Positions 58,001 to 64,000 of a stretch of DNA of 64,000 nucleotides are shown here, piece by piece. Every line of letters begins with the position of its first letter. Within the stretch, counting starts at the first letter, position 1. The translations under genes and the position numbers were made by a program. The stretch is from Synchiropus splendidus (lineage: Eukaryota; Chordata; Actinopteri; Syngnathiformes; Callionymidae). Location: the NCBI RefSeq assembly GCF_027744825.2, contig NC_071342.1:21358501-21422500 (forward strand), given 5' to 3'. The notes below the pieces were generated by a model. The model was given only the letters and a program-made list of their open reading frames with translations, did not search any database and had not been told where the DNA came from.

Positions 58001-60319
58001 TGTTTGTCTGACCTCGGGCCAGTCGACTGTGTGTGTGTGTGTGTGTGTGTGTGTCCACGGCACGCTAGCTTGTGTGTGACTGCAGCTAGCTAAAGGAGAG
58101 TCAACTCCCGTACAATAAGAATCCATGTCTGTGTCCACACATCAATACGTGTTGTGTGACATCAGACACCTCAAGTCTGTGTTTCTGTCTGAGAATGTGT
58201 CGGAAATATTGCCCTTTTCCAGGGACTCACACAAATGTAGCTCCCATTCAGGAGTGAAAAGTCACCTGTATGGACGTCCACACGCGAGGAGGTTGACTTC
58301 CCTCACGCCCACACGCACCAGCTCACATGCGGCTTGCATGTCAGCATTGTTATCAGAAGAGCCGAGGGCGGTGGTCCCACACAACACCGCACGCAGACTG
58401 GTGACCGCCACAGTAGCCCACACCAAGGATCAGCAGGCGATTCACTACCACGTCCTGGACTTCTGCTGTGCTCTGACAGCAACAATGTACCGACAAACAA
58501 CACGCACCCAAAGCTGTACAAAGGGTCAGAGCAGGACTCCAGGATGACCTCTGGCACGGCCTTGACTTTGTGAGGACTATACAAGCTCCTGCTGTTCTCT
58601 CCTGGACGATGTTGACTCTTGTCGCTGCGGTTGTGTCGAGCAGGAAGTCCATTTTAATAACAAATATTAACTTTGTGGCCTCGAGCAACGGCGAAATGTC
58701 AAGTTAGTGAATCAATAATGAACCTCTGCCGCTTCGTCTCTTCTGCTCCACAACCCACCTCCACCATGGCTCCTCCGACTCCAGCCACGTTGAATATTCC
58801 TACGTCCCTTGTTTGCTGATCTGCCTGTAGCTCCACCTGGAATGTTTGCTAATTGACAGCTAGCGACTTTGCAGCGCCAGAGTGTTTGTCAACGCGTGTG
58901 TCGTTGTTGTGTAACCACGACTGTCGCCTCAGCAACAATGAATTTTGAAAAACACAATCAAGAGTTTTGTTTACTCCTCCTGTGTGTGTGCGTTTGGTGA
59001 CGTGACCATGACAACTGAAGTACAACTCGTGCAACAAAACTGGTCTGAAAATTTGTGTCAGCATGATGGTTATTATAATGCACAAAAATTACACGTCATG
59101 TTAAAAAGCCGGAGCTGACTCATGAAGTAAACTGTGCAATGTTCTGAACTTTACTTCTTTTATTCACATTAAAGTGCTCAAAATGTGCTGTTTCCGCCTG
59201 CGGGCCCAAAGGTCCGACACCACAGCCGGTCTCAGTGGCTGCTTCACGATTCTAGACCTCTAGGAGATCATGTTAAAAAAAATCCAAAGGAATGTTTGCA
59301 AAAGTAAAATACACAAAAACAATAAGTGGCAAATACATAAGACATGTAATATGCAGTCTCTCCAGGATTTCATGGACTATGTTGCGCAGGGTCGGGTCAG
59401 CCATGTTTGTTTTCTTCCGCCCTGTATAGTGTTCTGGTGATTCCGCACTGAACTTGCGAGTTCAGCTTTTTAGTTCTGTCTATCATATATTTGACTAATG
59501 AAATGTGGACATTTATGAATGGATTCAGAGTCATTCCCGTCTGAGTCCTGACTCCTGGTAACAATGTTTGTGGGCAAGTGTGAAGCGTTTGCCGTCGCAC
59601 GTGACTTTATCTCAACTAGGTGGGCGTGAACATGATGGTGCCACGTTGAGGGGTGGTTGAAAGGAGAATGAGTATGCATAATACTTGCATCACACACTAA
59701 ACATCACACACTAAAAGCAAGTATTTGTGGTGTATTGGATGGTAGGTCATGAAAATATGCCTGGAAAAAACAGTAACACAGAACTCGAACACAAGAGTGA
59801 ACACACCAACAGGTTTCAGAACTGGAGTCGTTCCGTGACGACCAGTTCTACGTGCTGCGGACTCTTCTTGACCTGAAGTAACCTGGGGTCTCTTGGCTGT
59901 GATTGACAGCTCAAGAATACTTGGAATCATAGAATTCATCGCGACCCAGGAGGACAGTTCTAATCCAAGGTTTAAAAACATAGTAAACAATCCCCAGCTG
60001 TTCCTTCATCAGAGAATCAACAAAACATCTGCTGTGTTTCTGGGGCGTCACATGACTGGATGTCTAATAATGTGACATCACACCCTCACTGTCTGCCCAG
60101 GGTCGTCTGATGGTGAAAATGGGGCGCGTCCACCTGGGCGAGAAGGTCCTGCGGGACGCGGTCCAGATCCACAGCACGTCCCACGAGGCTTGGAGCGGCC
60201 TGGGCGAAGCCCTGCAGGCCCGCGGCTGCAGCCAGGCCCCGGAACACTTCCTGACTGCCCTGGAGCTGGAGGCGTCCTGCCCCATCCGACCGTTCGCCGT
60301 CATCCCCAGGGAGCTGTGA
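18261..60319 (+). CDS. ttc7a: ttc7a, TPR scaffold of the PI4KA complex (20 coding exons)
   Basis: Twenty exons join without a frame break to 850 aa; human TTC7A is 858 aa. The start MASRVSF in GCCATGG context leads into an [13 protein letters not shown] segment typical of TTC7 N-termini. Tetratricopeptide helices run through most of the protein, including [20 protein letters not shown] and [15 protein letters not shown], and it ends PFAVIPREL (human PFSIIPREL). TTC7 proteins hold phosphatidylinositol 4-kinase alpha at the plasma membrane with EFR3 and FAM126, supplying PI4P; human TTC7A loss causes intestinal atresia with immunodeficiency. I assign 7A rather than 7B from synteny with mcfd2 and from residues such as [11 protein letters not shown] (7A: WTTLEQIWLQA; 7B: WMTLAQIWLHA). 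Exon 7 encodes a diverged linker. The largest introns are 15 (7.2 kb) and 19 (12.6 kb). Confidence 0.95.
19662..19810 (-). pseudogene. LINE reverse-transcriptase fragment
   Basis: The minus strand encodes [12 protein letters not shown] followed by LFLLYIN, the conserved [18 protein letters not shown] block of non-LTR retrotransposon reverse transcriptases. Only this block survives, and it abuts the MITE. Confidence 0.65.
19830..20275. mobile_element. Palindromic MITE, copy 2
   Basis: The left arm TCCAGTATGGAAGTATATCT at 19861 and right arm AGCTATACTTCCATACT at about 20183-20197 are inverted repeats. The inner match (GTGCCAT...GAATTTC) continues for about 45 bp and then decays. Outer sequences match copy 1. 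Confidence 0.65.
21014..21177 (+). CDS. ttc7a: ttc7a exon 2 (aa 44-98)
   Basis: Acceptor TTTGACAG, donor ACG|GTGGGT. Encodes [20 protein letters not shown], matching human LLLAEALLEQCLKEN. Confidence 0.95.
21243..21411 (+). CDS. ttc7a: ttc7a exon 3 (aa 99-155)
   Basis: Acceptor CCCTGCAG, donor AAAG|GTCACA, phase 1 out. Encodes [20 protein letters not shown] and [10 protein letters not shown] (human LLSEAFVIKG). The preceding intron is only 65 bp. Confidence 0.95.
21412..24228 (+). other. ttc7a intron 3
   Basis: 2.8 kb. 21530-22740 is strongly A/C-rich on the plus strand, with degenerate ACACAGATA-like words and no clear element. The long minus-strand open frames there are composition artefacts. 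The remainder is AT-rich. Confidence 0.75.
24229..24359 (+). CDS. ttc7a: ttc7a exon 4 (aa 155-198)
   Basis: Acceptor GTGTTTCAG, donor CGG|GTGAGG. Encodes GLSLDHQ, then [20 protein letters not shown], matching human RLTEREEEVITCFERAS. Confidence 0.94.
24995..25261. mobile_element. Small hAT-like element
   Basis: Starts TAGGGATG and ends CATCCCTA, an inverted terminal repeat typical of one fish hAT group. Length 267 bp. The 8-bp flanks match poorly (4 of 8), so the insertion is old or the ends are misplaced. Confidence 0.45.
25330..25640 (+). pseudogene. LINE C-terminal remnant
   Basis: The plus strand encodes [13 protein letters not shown] and later TRTWRKEE, resembling the RWFGHV...RPKKTW end of fish RTE-like polyproteins. 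Degenerate. Confidence 0.5.
25678..25799 (+). CDS. ttc7a: ttc7a exon 5 (aa 199-239)
   Basis: Acceptor GCTTCCAG, donor GG|GTGAGT, phase 2 out. Encodes [20 protein letters not shown] (human [20 protein letters not shown]). Confidence 0.94.
25800..26396 (+). other. ttc7a intron 5
   Basis: 597 bp; I see nothing recognisable in it. Confidence 0.85.
26397..26475 (+). CDS. ttc7a: ttc7a exon 6 (aa 239-265)
   Basis: Acceptor TTGTCTTAG, donor AAA|GTGAGC. Encodes [20 protein letters not shown] (human MRELREVLRTVETKATQNF). Confidence 0.93.
26587..26756 (+). CDS. ttc7a: ttc7a exon 7 (aa 266-322, variable linker)
   Basis: Acceptor CGCCTTTTAG, donor AG|GTGTGT. The first part ([20 protein letters not shown]) matches the TTC7 family. 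The second part is Pro/Ala-rich and unlike human TTC7A, as expected for the exposed loop between helices. Confidence 0.9.
27729..27800. repeat. (GT)n microsatellite
   Basis: About 36 uninterrupted GT units. Confidence 0.97.
27800..28030 (+). repeat. Minisatellite module, single copy
   Basis: Contains AGTGTTGACAGGCCACCGTC, GTGAGGACATTTGG, GGAAAGGGTTATGGCAGTCC and CTCACAAAAACAGACAAAC in the same order as the array at 618-1330. It is joined to the GT array on its left, with another short GT run on its right. Confidence 0.8.
28214..28277 (+). CDS. ttc7a: ttc7a exon 8 (aa 322-343)
   Basis: Acceptor TTTCCTGCAG, donor ATG|GTGAGA. Encodes [20 protein letters not shown] (human [20 protein letters not shown]). 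Confidence 0.95.
28350..28487 (+). CDS. ttc7a: ttc7a exon 9 (aa 344-389)
   Basis: Acceptor GCACGTTAG, donor GAG|GTCTGC (non-consensus at +3 to +6). Encodes [10 protein letters not shown] and [20 protein letters not shown]. The preceding intron is only 72 bp and the donor runs into a (CA)n tract. Confidence 0.94.
28493..28522. repeat. (CA)n microsatellite beside exon 9 donor
   Basis: Fifteen CA units starting 6 bp after the exon 9 splice donor. Confidence 0.95.
29759..29922. repeat. (AT)n palindromic tract followed by a G15 run
   Basis: A runs and T runs lead into about 40 alternating AT units (about 29816-29896), followed by an uninterrupted run of 15 G at 29908-29922. The tract can fold into cruciform or hairpin forms. 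Confidence 0.9.
30085..30155. mobile_element. hAT end fragment
   Basis: Repeats GTGATCGGCA and GCTGATCGGCAG, and ends TGATCGGAGCATCCCTT, matching the right end of the element at 42879-43581. Confidence 0.55.
30390..30515 (+). pseudogene. LINE reverse-transcriptase fragment
   Basis: Encodes [16 protein letters not shown] and then [14 protein letters not shown], the QxGFRPGxGTxDQ...VHMCFVDLEKA block of fish non-LTR retrotransposons. The frame breaks shortly afterwards. Confidence 0.7.
30962..31045 (+). CDS. ttc7a: ttc7a exon 10 (aa 390-417)
   Basis: Acceptor TTGCTCTGCAG, donor AAG|GTGAGC. Encodes [20 protein letters not shown] (human [20 protein letters not shown]). Confidence 0.97.
31046..31721 (+). 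other. ttc7a intron 10
   Basis: 676 bp; nothing recognisable seen. Confidence 0.85.
31722..31826 (+). CDS. ttc7a: ttc7a exon 11 (aa 418-452)
   Basis: Acceptor GTGCTCCAG, donor TGG|GTGAAC. Encodes [20 protein letters not shown] and IGQLHW (human VCIGSLRW). Confidence 0.96.
31827..33402 (+). other. ttc7a intron 11
   Basis: 1.6 kb of mixed composition, no recognised element or exon. Confidence 0.8.
33403..33520 (+). CDS. ttc7a: ttc7a exon 12 (aa 453-492)
   Basis: Acceptor GCGTTGTTAG, donor G|GTAAAG, phase 1 out. Encodes [20 protein letters not shown] (human [20 protein letters not shown]). An AG six bases further in would drop Leu-Gln; the first AG fits the family. Confidence 0.95.
33521..33934 (+). 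other. ttc7a intron 12
   Basis: 414 bp; AT-rich second half, nothing else seen. Confidence 0.85.
33935..33992 (+). CDS. ttc7a: ttc7a exon 13 (aa 492-511)
   Basis: Acceptor CTCTCTTCAG, donor AA|GTACGC, phase 2 out. Encodes [18 protein letters not shown] (human TLKSKQDELHRKALQTLE). Confidence 0.92.
33993..35063 (+). other. ttc7a intron 13
   Basis: 1.1 kb. 34320-34412 has a degenerate AAGACTATTTTA tandem repeat, and 34440-34740 looks like a common fish dispersed repeat beginning CAACACTTTATGTTAAGGTC. Confidence 0.65.
34320..34412. repeat. AAGACTATTTT tandem repeat
   Basis: Seven or more irregular repeats of AAGACTATTTT/AAGACTTTA within AT-rich sequence. Confidence 0.75.
35064..35136 (+). CDS. 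ttc7a: ttc7a exon 14 (aa 511-535)
   Basis: Acceptor CCTTGACAG, donor CAG|GTACAT. Encodes [24 protein letters not shown]-type TPR helices. Confidence 0.95.
35209..35369 (+). CDS. ttc7a: ttc7a exon 15 (aa 536-589)
   Basis: Acceptor CTCTTCCAG, donor AA|GTAAAA, phase 2 out. Encodes [20 protein letters not shown] (human [20 protein letters not shown]). The preceding intron is 72 bp. Confidence 0.96.
36172..36226. repeat. (TA)n tract
   Basis: Alternating TA run with one interruption, read directly. Confidence 0.95.
36330..36445 (+). mobile_element. LINE 3'-end remnant
   Basis: GAGAAGAGCTGGAGGAGGTT, then ACATGACCTGACCGCAGATG and a terminal GTGGATGGAG, matching the remnants at 17475-17560 and 62720-62835. 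Confidence 0.45.
40093..40455 (+). other. Unexplained 120-codon open frame in intron 15
   Basis: An intronic open frame with protein-like composition that I do not recognise. It is overlapped on the minus strand by another open frame (40353-40613). No splice signals, promoter or poly(A) signal tie it to a transcript. It may be a fragment of an old mobile element or chance. Confidence 0.2.
41704..41767. repeat. (TA)n tract
   Basis: About 32 uninterrupted TA units. Confidence 0.97.
42575..42691 (+). CDS. ttc7a: ttc7a exon 16 (aa 589-628)
   Basis: Acceptor CTTGCATCCAG, donor AT|GTGAGT, phase 2 out. Encodes [20 protein letters not shown] (human [20 protein letters not shown]). Confidence 0.96.
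42692..43986 (+). other. ttc7a intron 16
   Basis: 1.3 kb, about half of it the hAT-like element at 42879-43581; the remainder is unremarkable. Confidence 0.8.
42879..43581. mobile_element. Non-autonomous hAT-type element with 8-bp flanking repeat
   Basis: The left end TGGGGTTGAACCGATCAGG and the right end, reverse complemented, TAGGGATGCTCCGATCGATC are related. The 8-bp flanks GTGAGAAG (42871-42878) and GTAAGAAG (43582-43589) match at 7 of 8. GATCGGCA words cluster at the right end. An imperfect 30-bp tandem duplication (GTTAGCTCTGCTTACAGCTG) lies near 43223-43272. No transposase. Confidence 0.7.
43987..44099 (+). CDS. ttc7a: ttc7a exon 17 (aa 628-666)
   Basis: Acceptor TTGTCTTGCAG, donor G|GTTTGT, phase 1 out. 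Encodes a Ser/Glu-rich linker then [15 protein letters not shown] (human SGMHLTLPDAHDADS). Confidence 0.93.
44220..44354 (+). CDS. ttc7a: ttc7a exon 18 (aa 666-711)
   Basis: Acceptor GCTCTCACAG, donor G|GTATGT, phase 1 out. Encodes [17 protein letters not shown] and [12 protein letters not shown]. Confidence 0.96.
44355..47322 (+). other. ttc7a intron 18
   Basis: 3.0 kb. Holds a T-rich stretch (45310-45660), a (GT)n tract (about 45957-45990) and an A-rich, strand-skewed stretch (46870-47290) whose minus-strand open frames are artefacts. Confidence 0.75.
45957..45990. repeat. (GT)n microsatellite
   Basis: About 17 GT units. Confidence 0.95.
47323..47525 (+). CDS. ttc7a: ttc7a exon 19 (aa 711-778, TPR)
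   Basis: Acceptor GGTCTCCGCAG, donor TTG|GTGAGT. Encodes [20 protein letters not shown] and a full TPR with [20 protein letters not shown] (human [20 protein letters not shown]). Confidence 0.97.
47959..48448. mobile_element. Non-autonomous hAT-type DNA transposon, copy 2
   Basis: Starts CAGACCTGGGCA and ends TGCCCACCTCTG. The 8-bp flanks ATATACAG (47951-47958) and GTATACAG (48449-48456) match at 7 of 8. Same family as 2804-3343 (shared CAAAGTGCGGCCC, ATATGCGGCC, GGCCCCTCACAA and ATGTGGCCCT blocks). Confidence 0.85.
48720..48921 (+). repeat. Minisatellite module, single diverged copy
   Basis: GGACCCCACAAGGTCAAATG, TTTAGTTCAGGGTCTAAGGT, CCATTTGTTTTGGATGG and GAGAGGACCCCACAAAGATA parallel the fifth unit at about 1200-1330 and lead straight into the GT array. 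Confidence 0.7.
48922..49015. repeat. (GT)n microsatellite, 94 bp
   Basis: The longest dinucleotide array in the window, uninterrupted. Confidence 0.97.
50060..50441 (-). pseudogene. LINE C-terminal remnant
   Basis: The minus strand encodes [19 protein letters not shown] and [15 protein letters not shown], the RMLRW.CGV.R.DRIRN...RWFGHV.RR end of fish RTE-like LINE polyproteins, followed by an untranslated tail with CCGCTGTGGCCACCCC. Several frames are broken. Confidence 0.65.
50968..51241 (+). other. TATA box and 64-codon open frame inside intron 19 (speculative gene)
   Basis: TATAAAAA at 50968-50975 sits inside GCTGCTATAAAAAGCAGC. About 72 bp downstream an ATG at 51047 (A at -4, G at +4) opens 64 codons starting [16 protein letters not shown] and stopping at 51241. 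The spacing resembles a compact promoter and 5' UTR. The peptide is Ser/Pro-rich and not recognised. It may be chance. Confidence 0.18.
51970..52210. mobile_element. Possible DNA-element remnant with CGACTTGCG motifs
   Basis: CCCGACTTGCGACC and TTCGACTTGCGTCC...CTTACGACC lie at the two sides of about 200 bp, recalling the TTCGAA/GTACCTCG element class at 15547-16238. Ends not resolved. Confidence 0.3.
57346..57483. mobile_element. 138-bp element with ACCGTAATTT inverted ends
   Basis: Begins ACCGTAATTTCTGAACTATA and ends TAGTCCGTAAATTACGGT, so a 10-bp perfect inverted repeat (ACCGTAATTT) bounds it. The interior has ATAAGCCAC and TATAAGCCGCGG, words typical of a very common fish repeat. Confidence 0.6.
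58028..58054. repeat. (GT)n microsatellite
   Basis: About 13 GT units. Confidence 0.95.
60101..60319 (+). CDS. ttc7a: ttc7a exon 20 (aa 779-850, C-terminus)
   Basis: Acceptor GTCTGCCCAG, stop TGA ending at 60319. Encodes [20 protein letters not shown] and [10 protein letters not shown], ending IPREL exactly as human TTC7A. Confidence 0.97.
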   Translation, partial: GRLMVKMGRVHLGEKVLRDAVQIHSTSHEAWSGLGEALQARGCSQAPEHFLTALELEASCPIRPFAVIPREL

Positions 60320-61630
60320 CGGTCCGGGCGGGTCGCCGGCCCCCGGCTTTTAAAGACTGAGATCTTTTTGTCTCCTGAGTTTCAGCTCTGCTGCTCTTTC
60401 CCTTCAGACCTGACGTCACAGGAGGATTTTAACTTCAGCTATTTATTGTGTGGCGACCCGGTTAGCACCGCCACCTGGCTGGAAGGTCCAGACTTGAACC
60501 AGCAACCTTCTGCTGGCTTGTCATTCGTGTGTGTTGTTGCGTGACTTTGTGTTTGTTCTGTTGATCTGTCACACTGAAACACCTGCCTTCATACTTGTAC
60601 ACACTTGCATTCCTTCTCATTCCCAGTGACACACTAATGTTCCCTATAACCCTGACAATAACACACACGTACGCAACACTAACACATGTAAACACAGCAT
60701 TTCACCTCCACTAAAACACACGCACCAGCACCTGCTCACACTTGAATAAGTCACACATGTACGTACTCTCATACACCCACACTAAAATATACAGATGGAG
60801 TCACACTAAAACACACACTTAAATTCAGGGTCACACACTGACACGGGGGGATACACACCCTCTCCAACACACACACTAAAACACACTTATACTCCCAGAC
60901 TAAACACCAAACATGCCTAAAAACCAAAACACACGCTCGTATCAACTCATTCACACTCATGAACCTACACGTGTAAAAACTAGTGGTGGGATTTTAACAA
61001 GTTAAATACAATTAATTGCAAAAAGAATATTTATTTTATTGAACAGTTTGCTCTCCAGACAACAGGGAACCTTTGTCAGCGCAGGAGTTCCTGCTCCACT
61101 GGTCACACTGATGCACAAGACACGTGGCAGCTAGGATGAGAACAACAACAACAAACATGGAGGAATCCCTGAACAAAAGCAAACAAAAGCATCTGTTTGC
61201 TTCTGTTCAGGGAGGTTTTTCACTGCACAATATTCAGGGTTTCCACTACTCTGAATGGACTTGAAACATTGAAATTCTTATACAAATATTTTCAAGACAT
61301 TAAATGAGCTTTAGTTTAAATAAGGTGATATAAAACTTGAATATATTCAGTAATATACCAAATTCATTCAAGTTGAAAAATGTGGCAAATATTCTTCTAC
61401 CATTAAACTGGGATTAAGTGAGATTAATTCATCACAAATTCTTCAATGAACTAGATACATTTTTTGGTCGAACCCCACCCCTAGTAAAAGGAAACACGAC
61501 ACACCCTCACTAAACAGCACATGCAGTCACCCACACAGAAACCCACCTGAATCCCGAGACCCTCGGTCTGACCCCCGACGGCTCTCGTGACCCCGTCACA
61601 GTCAAATAAATGTTTTCCTCTTGTGAACCA
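60320..61630 (+). other. ttc7a: ttc7a 3' UTR (probable)
   Basis: Follows the stop codon. 60580-60970 is a degenerate ACACACTAAAACAC repeat. A GAACCAGCAACCTTCTG motif near 60496 is shared with the prop1 intron 1 array. The first good AATAAA is at 61605-61610. Confidence 0.4.
61605..61610 (+). terminator. Candidate ttc7a poly(A) signal
   Basis: AATAAA followed by a T/G-rich TGTTTTCCTCTTGTG, a fitting downstream element. Confidence 0.45.
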
Positions 61631-62025
61631 ACGTGCGTAAGAAGCCCAGTGTTTGGCCGGATTTGGACAAGATTGGGAGCTGCTCTCATTATAGCTGTTG
61701 CGACGTGTGTGTGTGTGTGTGTGTGTTACTCATCTGCTGGTAAAGCCCTCCATTAGAGCCGCTTCTAAAATCACTGCTGGACGCTGCGTCTTCACCTGCC
61801 CCGTCACTTGTGACTAATGGACATCACTTCCGAGTGCCTGACCACATTAATGTGAGCGGCGCAAGCGGGCGACCGGCTTACGTAACTCTGCCAGCGCACT
61901 CCTCCGCCTCCTCCCTCCGTCTCTCTCTCTCTCTCTCCGGCCTGATGTGATGTGATGTGGCTGGGTTGCCTAGCAGCCATCCCCTGGTTGGAGTAACTGG
62001 GGAGAGATCTCTGGTCTGCTGAGCA

Positions 62026-62052
62026 ACACACACACACACACACACACACACA
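62026..62052. repeat. (CA)n microsatellite
   Basis: About 13 CA units. Confidence 0.95.
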
Positions 62053-62699
62053 GGCTTGATGTCTTCCATGCTCTCGCCTCAGCCGCCACTAACTGACGAC
62101 GGTCAGCCCACCTGACCCTGCGCCCCGCCCCTCGCACGCCGTCACTGAGCGTCCACGTGAGAAATCCCTCCTTCATCGATACCTCCGATCGATCGGCGGC
62201 GCCGCTCTCTATTTTTACTTTTCCCCTCCTCATTAGGGCGCAGTGACACCTACACGGGCTCCAGCAGATGAATGGTCTAATCTCACCAACACACACACAC
62301 ACACACACACACTGGTGTCTTGACAGCTCTGGTTAAAGGAGATAGATGAAGGAGGAGGGAGGCGGCGGCTGCAGAGCTCCTCAGAATGACAAGATGAAGC
62401 TCAATTTACTGGCCCGAGAACACAGACATGCAGAGCACACCTGAGAGGAGCCGCAGCCAACTCATCTCTCTCGCTCACACACACAGATTCCAGGGCTGAG
62501 ATTGTTGCAACCCTTTTTTTTCAAAACAGAAAATCCGTTTTTGGGATTTAACCCGACCTGCTCCACACACAACATGGTTCAATACTATTGTCCTGGGGTC
62601 TGGTTCATGAGTGAGGGAAGGATGGAGGTAGAGGTCATTGCAGCGTCTTCAGTTATATGGACTCGATCAGTTGTGGTGTAGAAAGAGCTGAGATAATAG

Positions 62700-62835
62700 A
62701 CTAAGCTCTCTAGGACCGGTGGATCTTCTGTAGGAACAGGAGGAGGTTTCTGCGAGTGTGAAGTCTAGGCCTCTTTACTGCTGGTGCTGCCCCCATGACC
62801 TGTCCGCAGAGACAGGGGAGAAAGTGGATGGTAGG
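62700..62835 (+). mobile_element. LINE 3'-end remnant
   Basis: CAGGAGGAGGTTTCTGCGAG, then CCCATGACCTGTCCGCAGAG and a terminal AAGTGGATGGTAGG, parallel to the remnants at 17475-17560 and 36330-36445. Confidence 0.45.
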
Positions 62836-64000
62836 ATCTAGAGACGTCCTCTTGTGGATGCTGCTGCTCAATAATTCAGAATTGTAAAAAAAAGAACAGC
62901 ATAGAAGTTGGCAGAAACTATTCTCTACTGTGGAAAAGAAAAATATTTGGCGAGAAGATAAATTGTGTTATTGAAAATAAGGCTAAAAAGGGACTAACGT
63001 AAACAAAATAAGTATTTAAAAAAATATATTGCTAACAAAAAAGTTATAAAATTCATAAATAATTACTTTAAATAGCCACAATGAACAGTTAAAAAATGAA
63101 CAGTTGCAATTGAAAACAAGACTATAGAGAAATAAATAGTCAAAAAAAGATTTAGTTTTTTTTATTTTCGTTTTTGGTGAGCTCAGGTCAACAGTGGTAG
63201 AGCTGTGCTTGAAGAACCATGAAAGGTCACGAGTGACGGAGCGCTTCTCAGGCTGTTTGGATTGGGCCCTGACAAGTTCCTGGAGAGACCTGCTGTCAAG
63301 ACATTCCGGTTCCACTGGCGGTTGTGGCTCAGCTGCCTGAGCTCAACAGGATCAAGTTCCCTGACTCTTCAAAATGAACCTGTCTGTTCTTCATAAGATG
63401 CTTCCTCACTTCTCAGGTCTGTTTTTGAAGGTCAGAATACAACAGTGCTGGCGACCCTCCCAGCTTCTTGTCATCTGAGAGTGTGTGTGTGCTGGTATTC
63501 AGGTCAGGGGTGTGTGTGGGTGCCAGCGCTGCAGGGGCACACGGAGGGCACGAGCTGGCTGGGCCGACTGTGGAGTGCCAGGCAGGAAACCAAAAACCCT
63601 CATTGTGAGGTCCAAACAAGGACGGGGTGTCACGGGCGGGTGAGTGGTGTGACAGAGGTCAGCGGGGTCACACGTGGCTCCTTCATCATTTCTCTATAAA
63701 AGTGAAGTCGCTCCTGAGGAGCTCAGTGGTGGGTCGGGTGTCGGCGGTGTAGTTTGCCGGGTTTGGATTGTTAATGTGTCACGTGACGTCACATGGAACC
63801 CATCTGTCTATCTGTCATAACTTAGATCTTTATTTTCTTATGACAATAAAGAAATTCAAAGTATCATTGATCCCTTTTTTTCTGTCACAATTATGTTTCG
63901 TAATTTCCTTTTTTTTGTCTGGAGAGTTAAGAAGCTTACCTCCTCACTGTGTCTCTTCAGTTAGATGAGATTAGATGCCGTTATTAGTCACAATGTGGAG

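Larger units (their letters stand above)
47526..60100 (+). other. ttc7a intron 19
   Basis: 12.6 kb, the largest intron. Holds hAT copy 2 (47959-48448), a minisatellite module with a long (GT)n array (48720-49015), a LINE remnant (50060-50441), a TATA-led small open frame (50968-51241), a possible CGACTTGCGACC-type element (51970-52210), a 138-bp inverted-repeat element (57346-57483) and GT/CA tracts. 52.5-57.3 kb and 58.1-60.1 kb show nothing that I recognise. Confidence 0.7.
61631..64000. other. Intergenic DNA downstream of ttc7a
   Basis: Contains GT, CA and CT tracts (for example 61705-61726, 62026-62052, 62289-62312), a LINE 3' remnant near 62700-62835 and AT-rich sequence (62880-63170). 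No exon is supported; open frames here have no family resemblance. Confidence 0.6.

Noticed and set aside
18261..60319. Assignment of the TPR gene to ttc7b
   Set aside because: Next to mcfd2 as human TTC7A is, and residues such as [17 protein letters not shown] and the IPREL end match TTC7A better than TTC7B.
1..64000. CRISPR arrays, operons, phage or bacterial defence systems
   Set aside because: The window is spliced vertebrate DNA; repeats are microsatellites, minisatellites and transposon remnants without regular spacers.

Overview
This is vertebrate nuclear DNA, almost certainly from a ray-finned (teleost) fish. Three genes are split by GT-AG introns, coding DNA is a small fraction of the window, there are long (GT)n, (CA)n and (TA)n arrays, and the interspersed repeats (hAT-type and mariner-type miniature elements, Rex/RTE-like LINE scraps, tRNA-like SINE scraps) look typical of fish. 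I cannot name the species. No operons, CRISPR arrays or bacterial signals are present.

Layout. (1) 1-7.0 kb is mostly repeat-rich intergenic DNA, with one possible unidentified exon on the minus strand at the left edge. (2) prop1, the pituitary paired-like homeobox gene, lies on the plus strand at 7149-9978 in three coding exons (228 aa deduced). (3) mcfd2, the EF-hand partner of the LMAN1 cargo receptor, lies on the minus strand at 11110-13787 in three coding exons (152 aa deduced), tail to tail with prop1. (4) 13.8-18.26 kb is the shared upstream interval between divergent mcfd2 and ttc7a, and carries a cluster of CRE-type TGACGTCA palindromes. (5) ttc7a, the TPR scaffold of the plasma-membrane PI4KA complex, fills 18261-60319 on the plus strand in 20 coding exons (850 aa deduced). 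Every exon junction keeps frame, and the last residues match the conserved vertebrate C-terminus. (6) 60.3-64 kb holds the ttc7a 3' UTR and repeat-rich sequence with no further gene that I can see.

The genes do not form one pathway. The head-to-head mcfd2/ttc7a arrangement matches the human one (MCFD2-TTC7A on 2p21). Human PROP1 is on chromosome 5q, so its position next to mcfd2 here is a lineage difference in gene order. Most remaining sequence is intronic or intergenic repeats; several elements are bounded well enough to give terminal inverted repeats and target-site duplications. I found no convincing previously undescribed system. The best leads are the CRE cluster, the alternative prop1 first exon, a degenerate tRNA-like array inside prop1 intron 1, a recurring minisatellite/(GT)n module, and a small TATA-driven ORF inside ttc7a intron 19.
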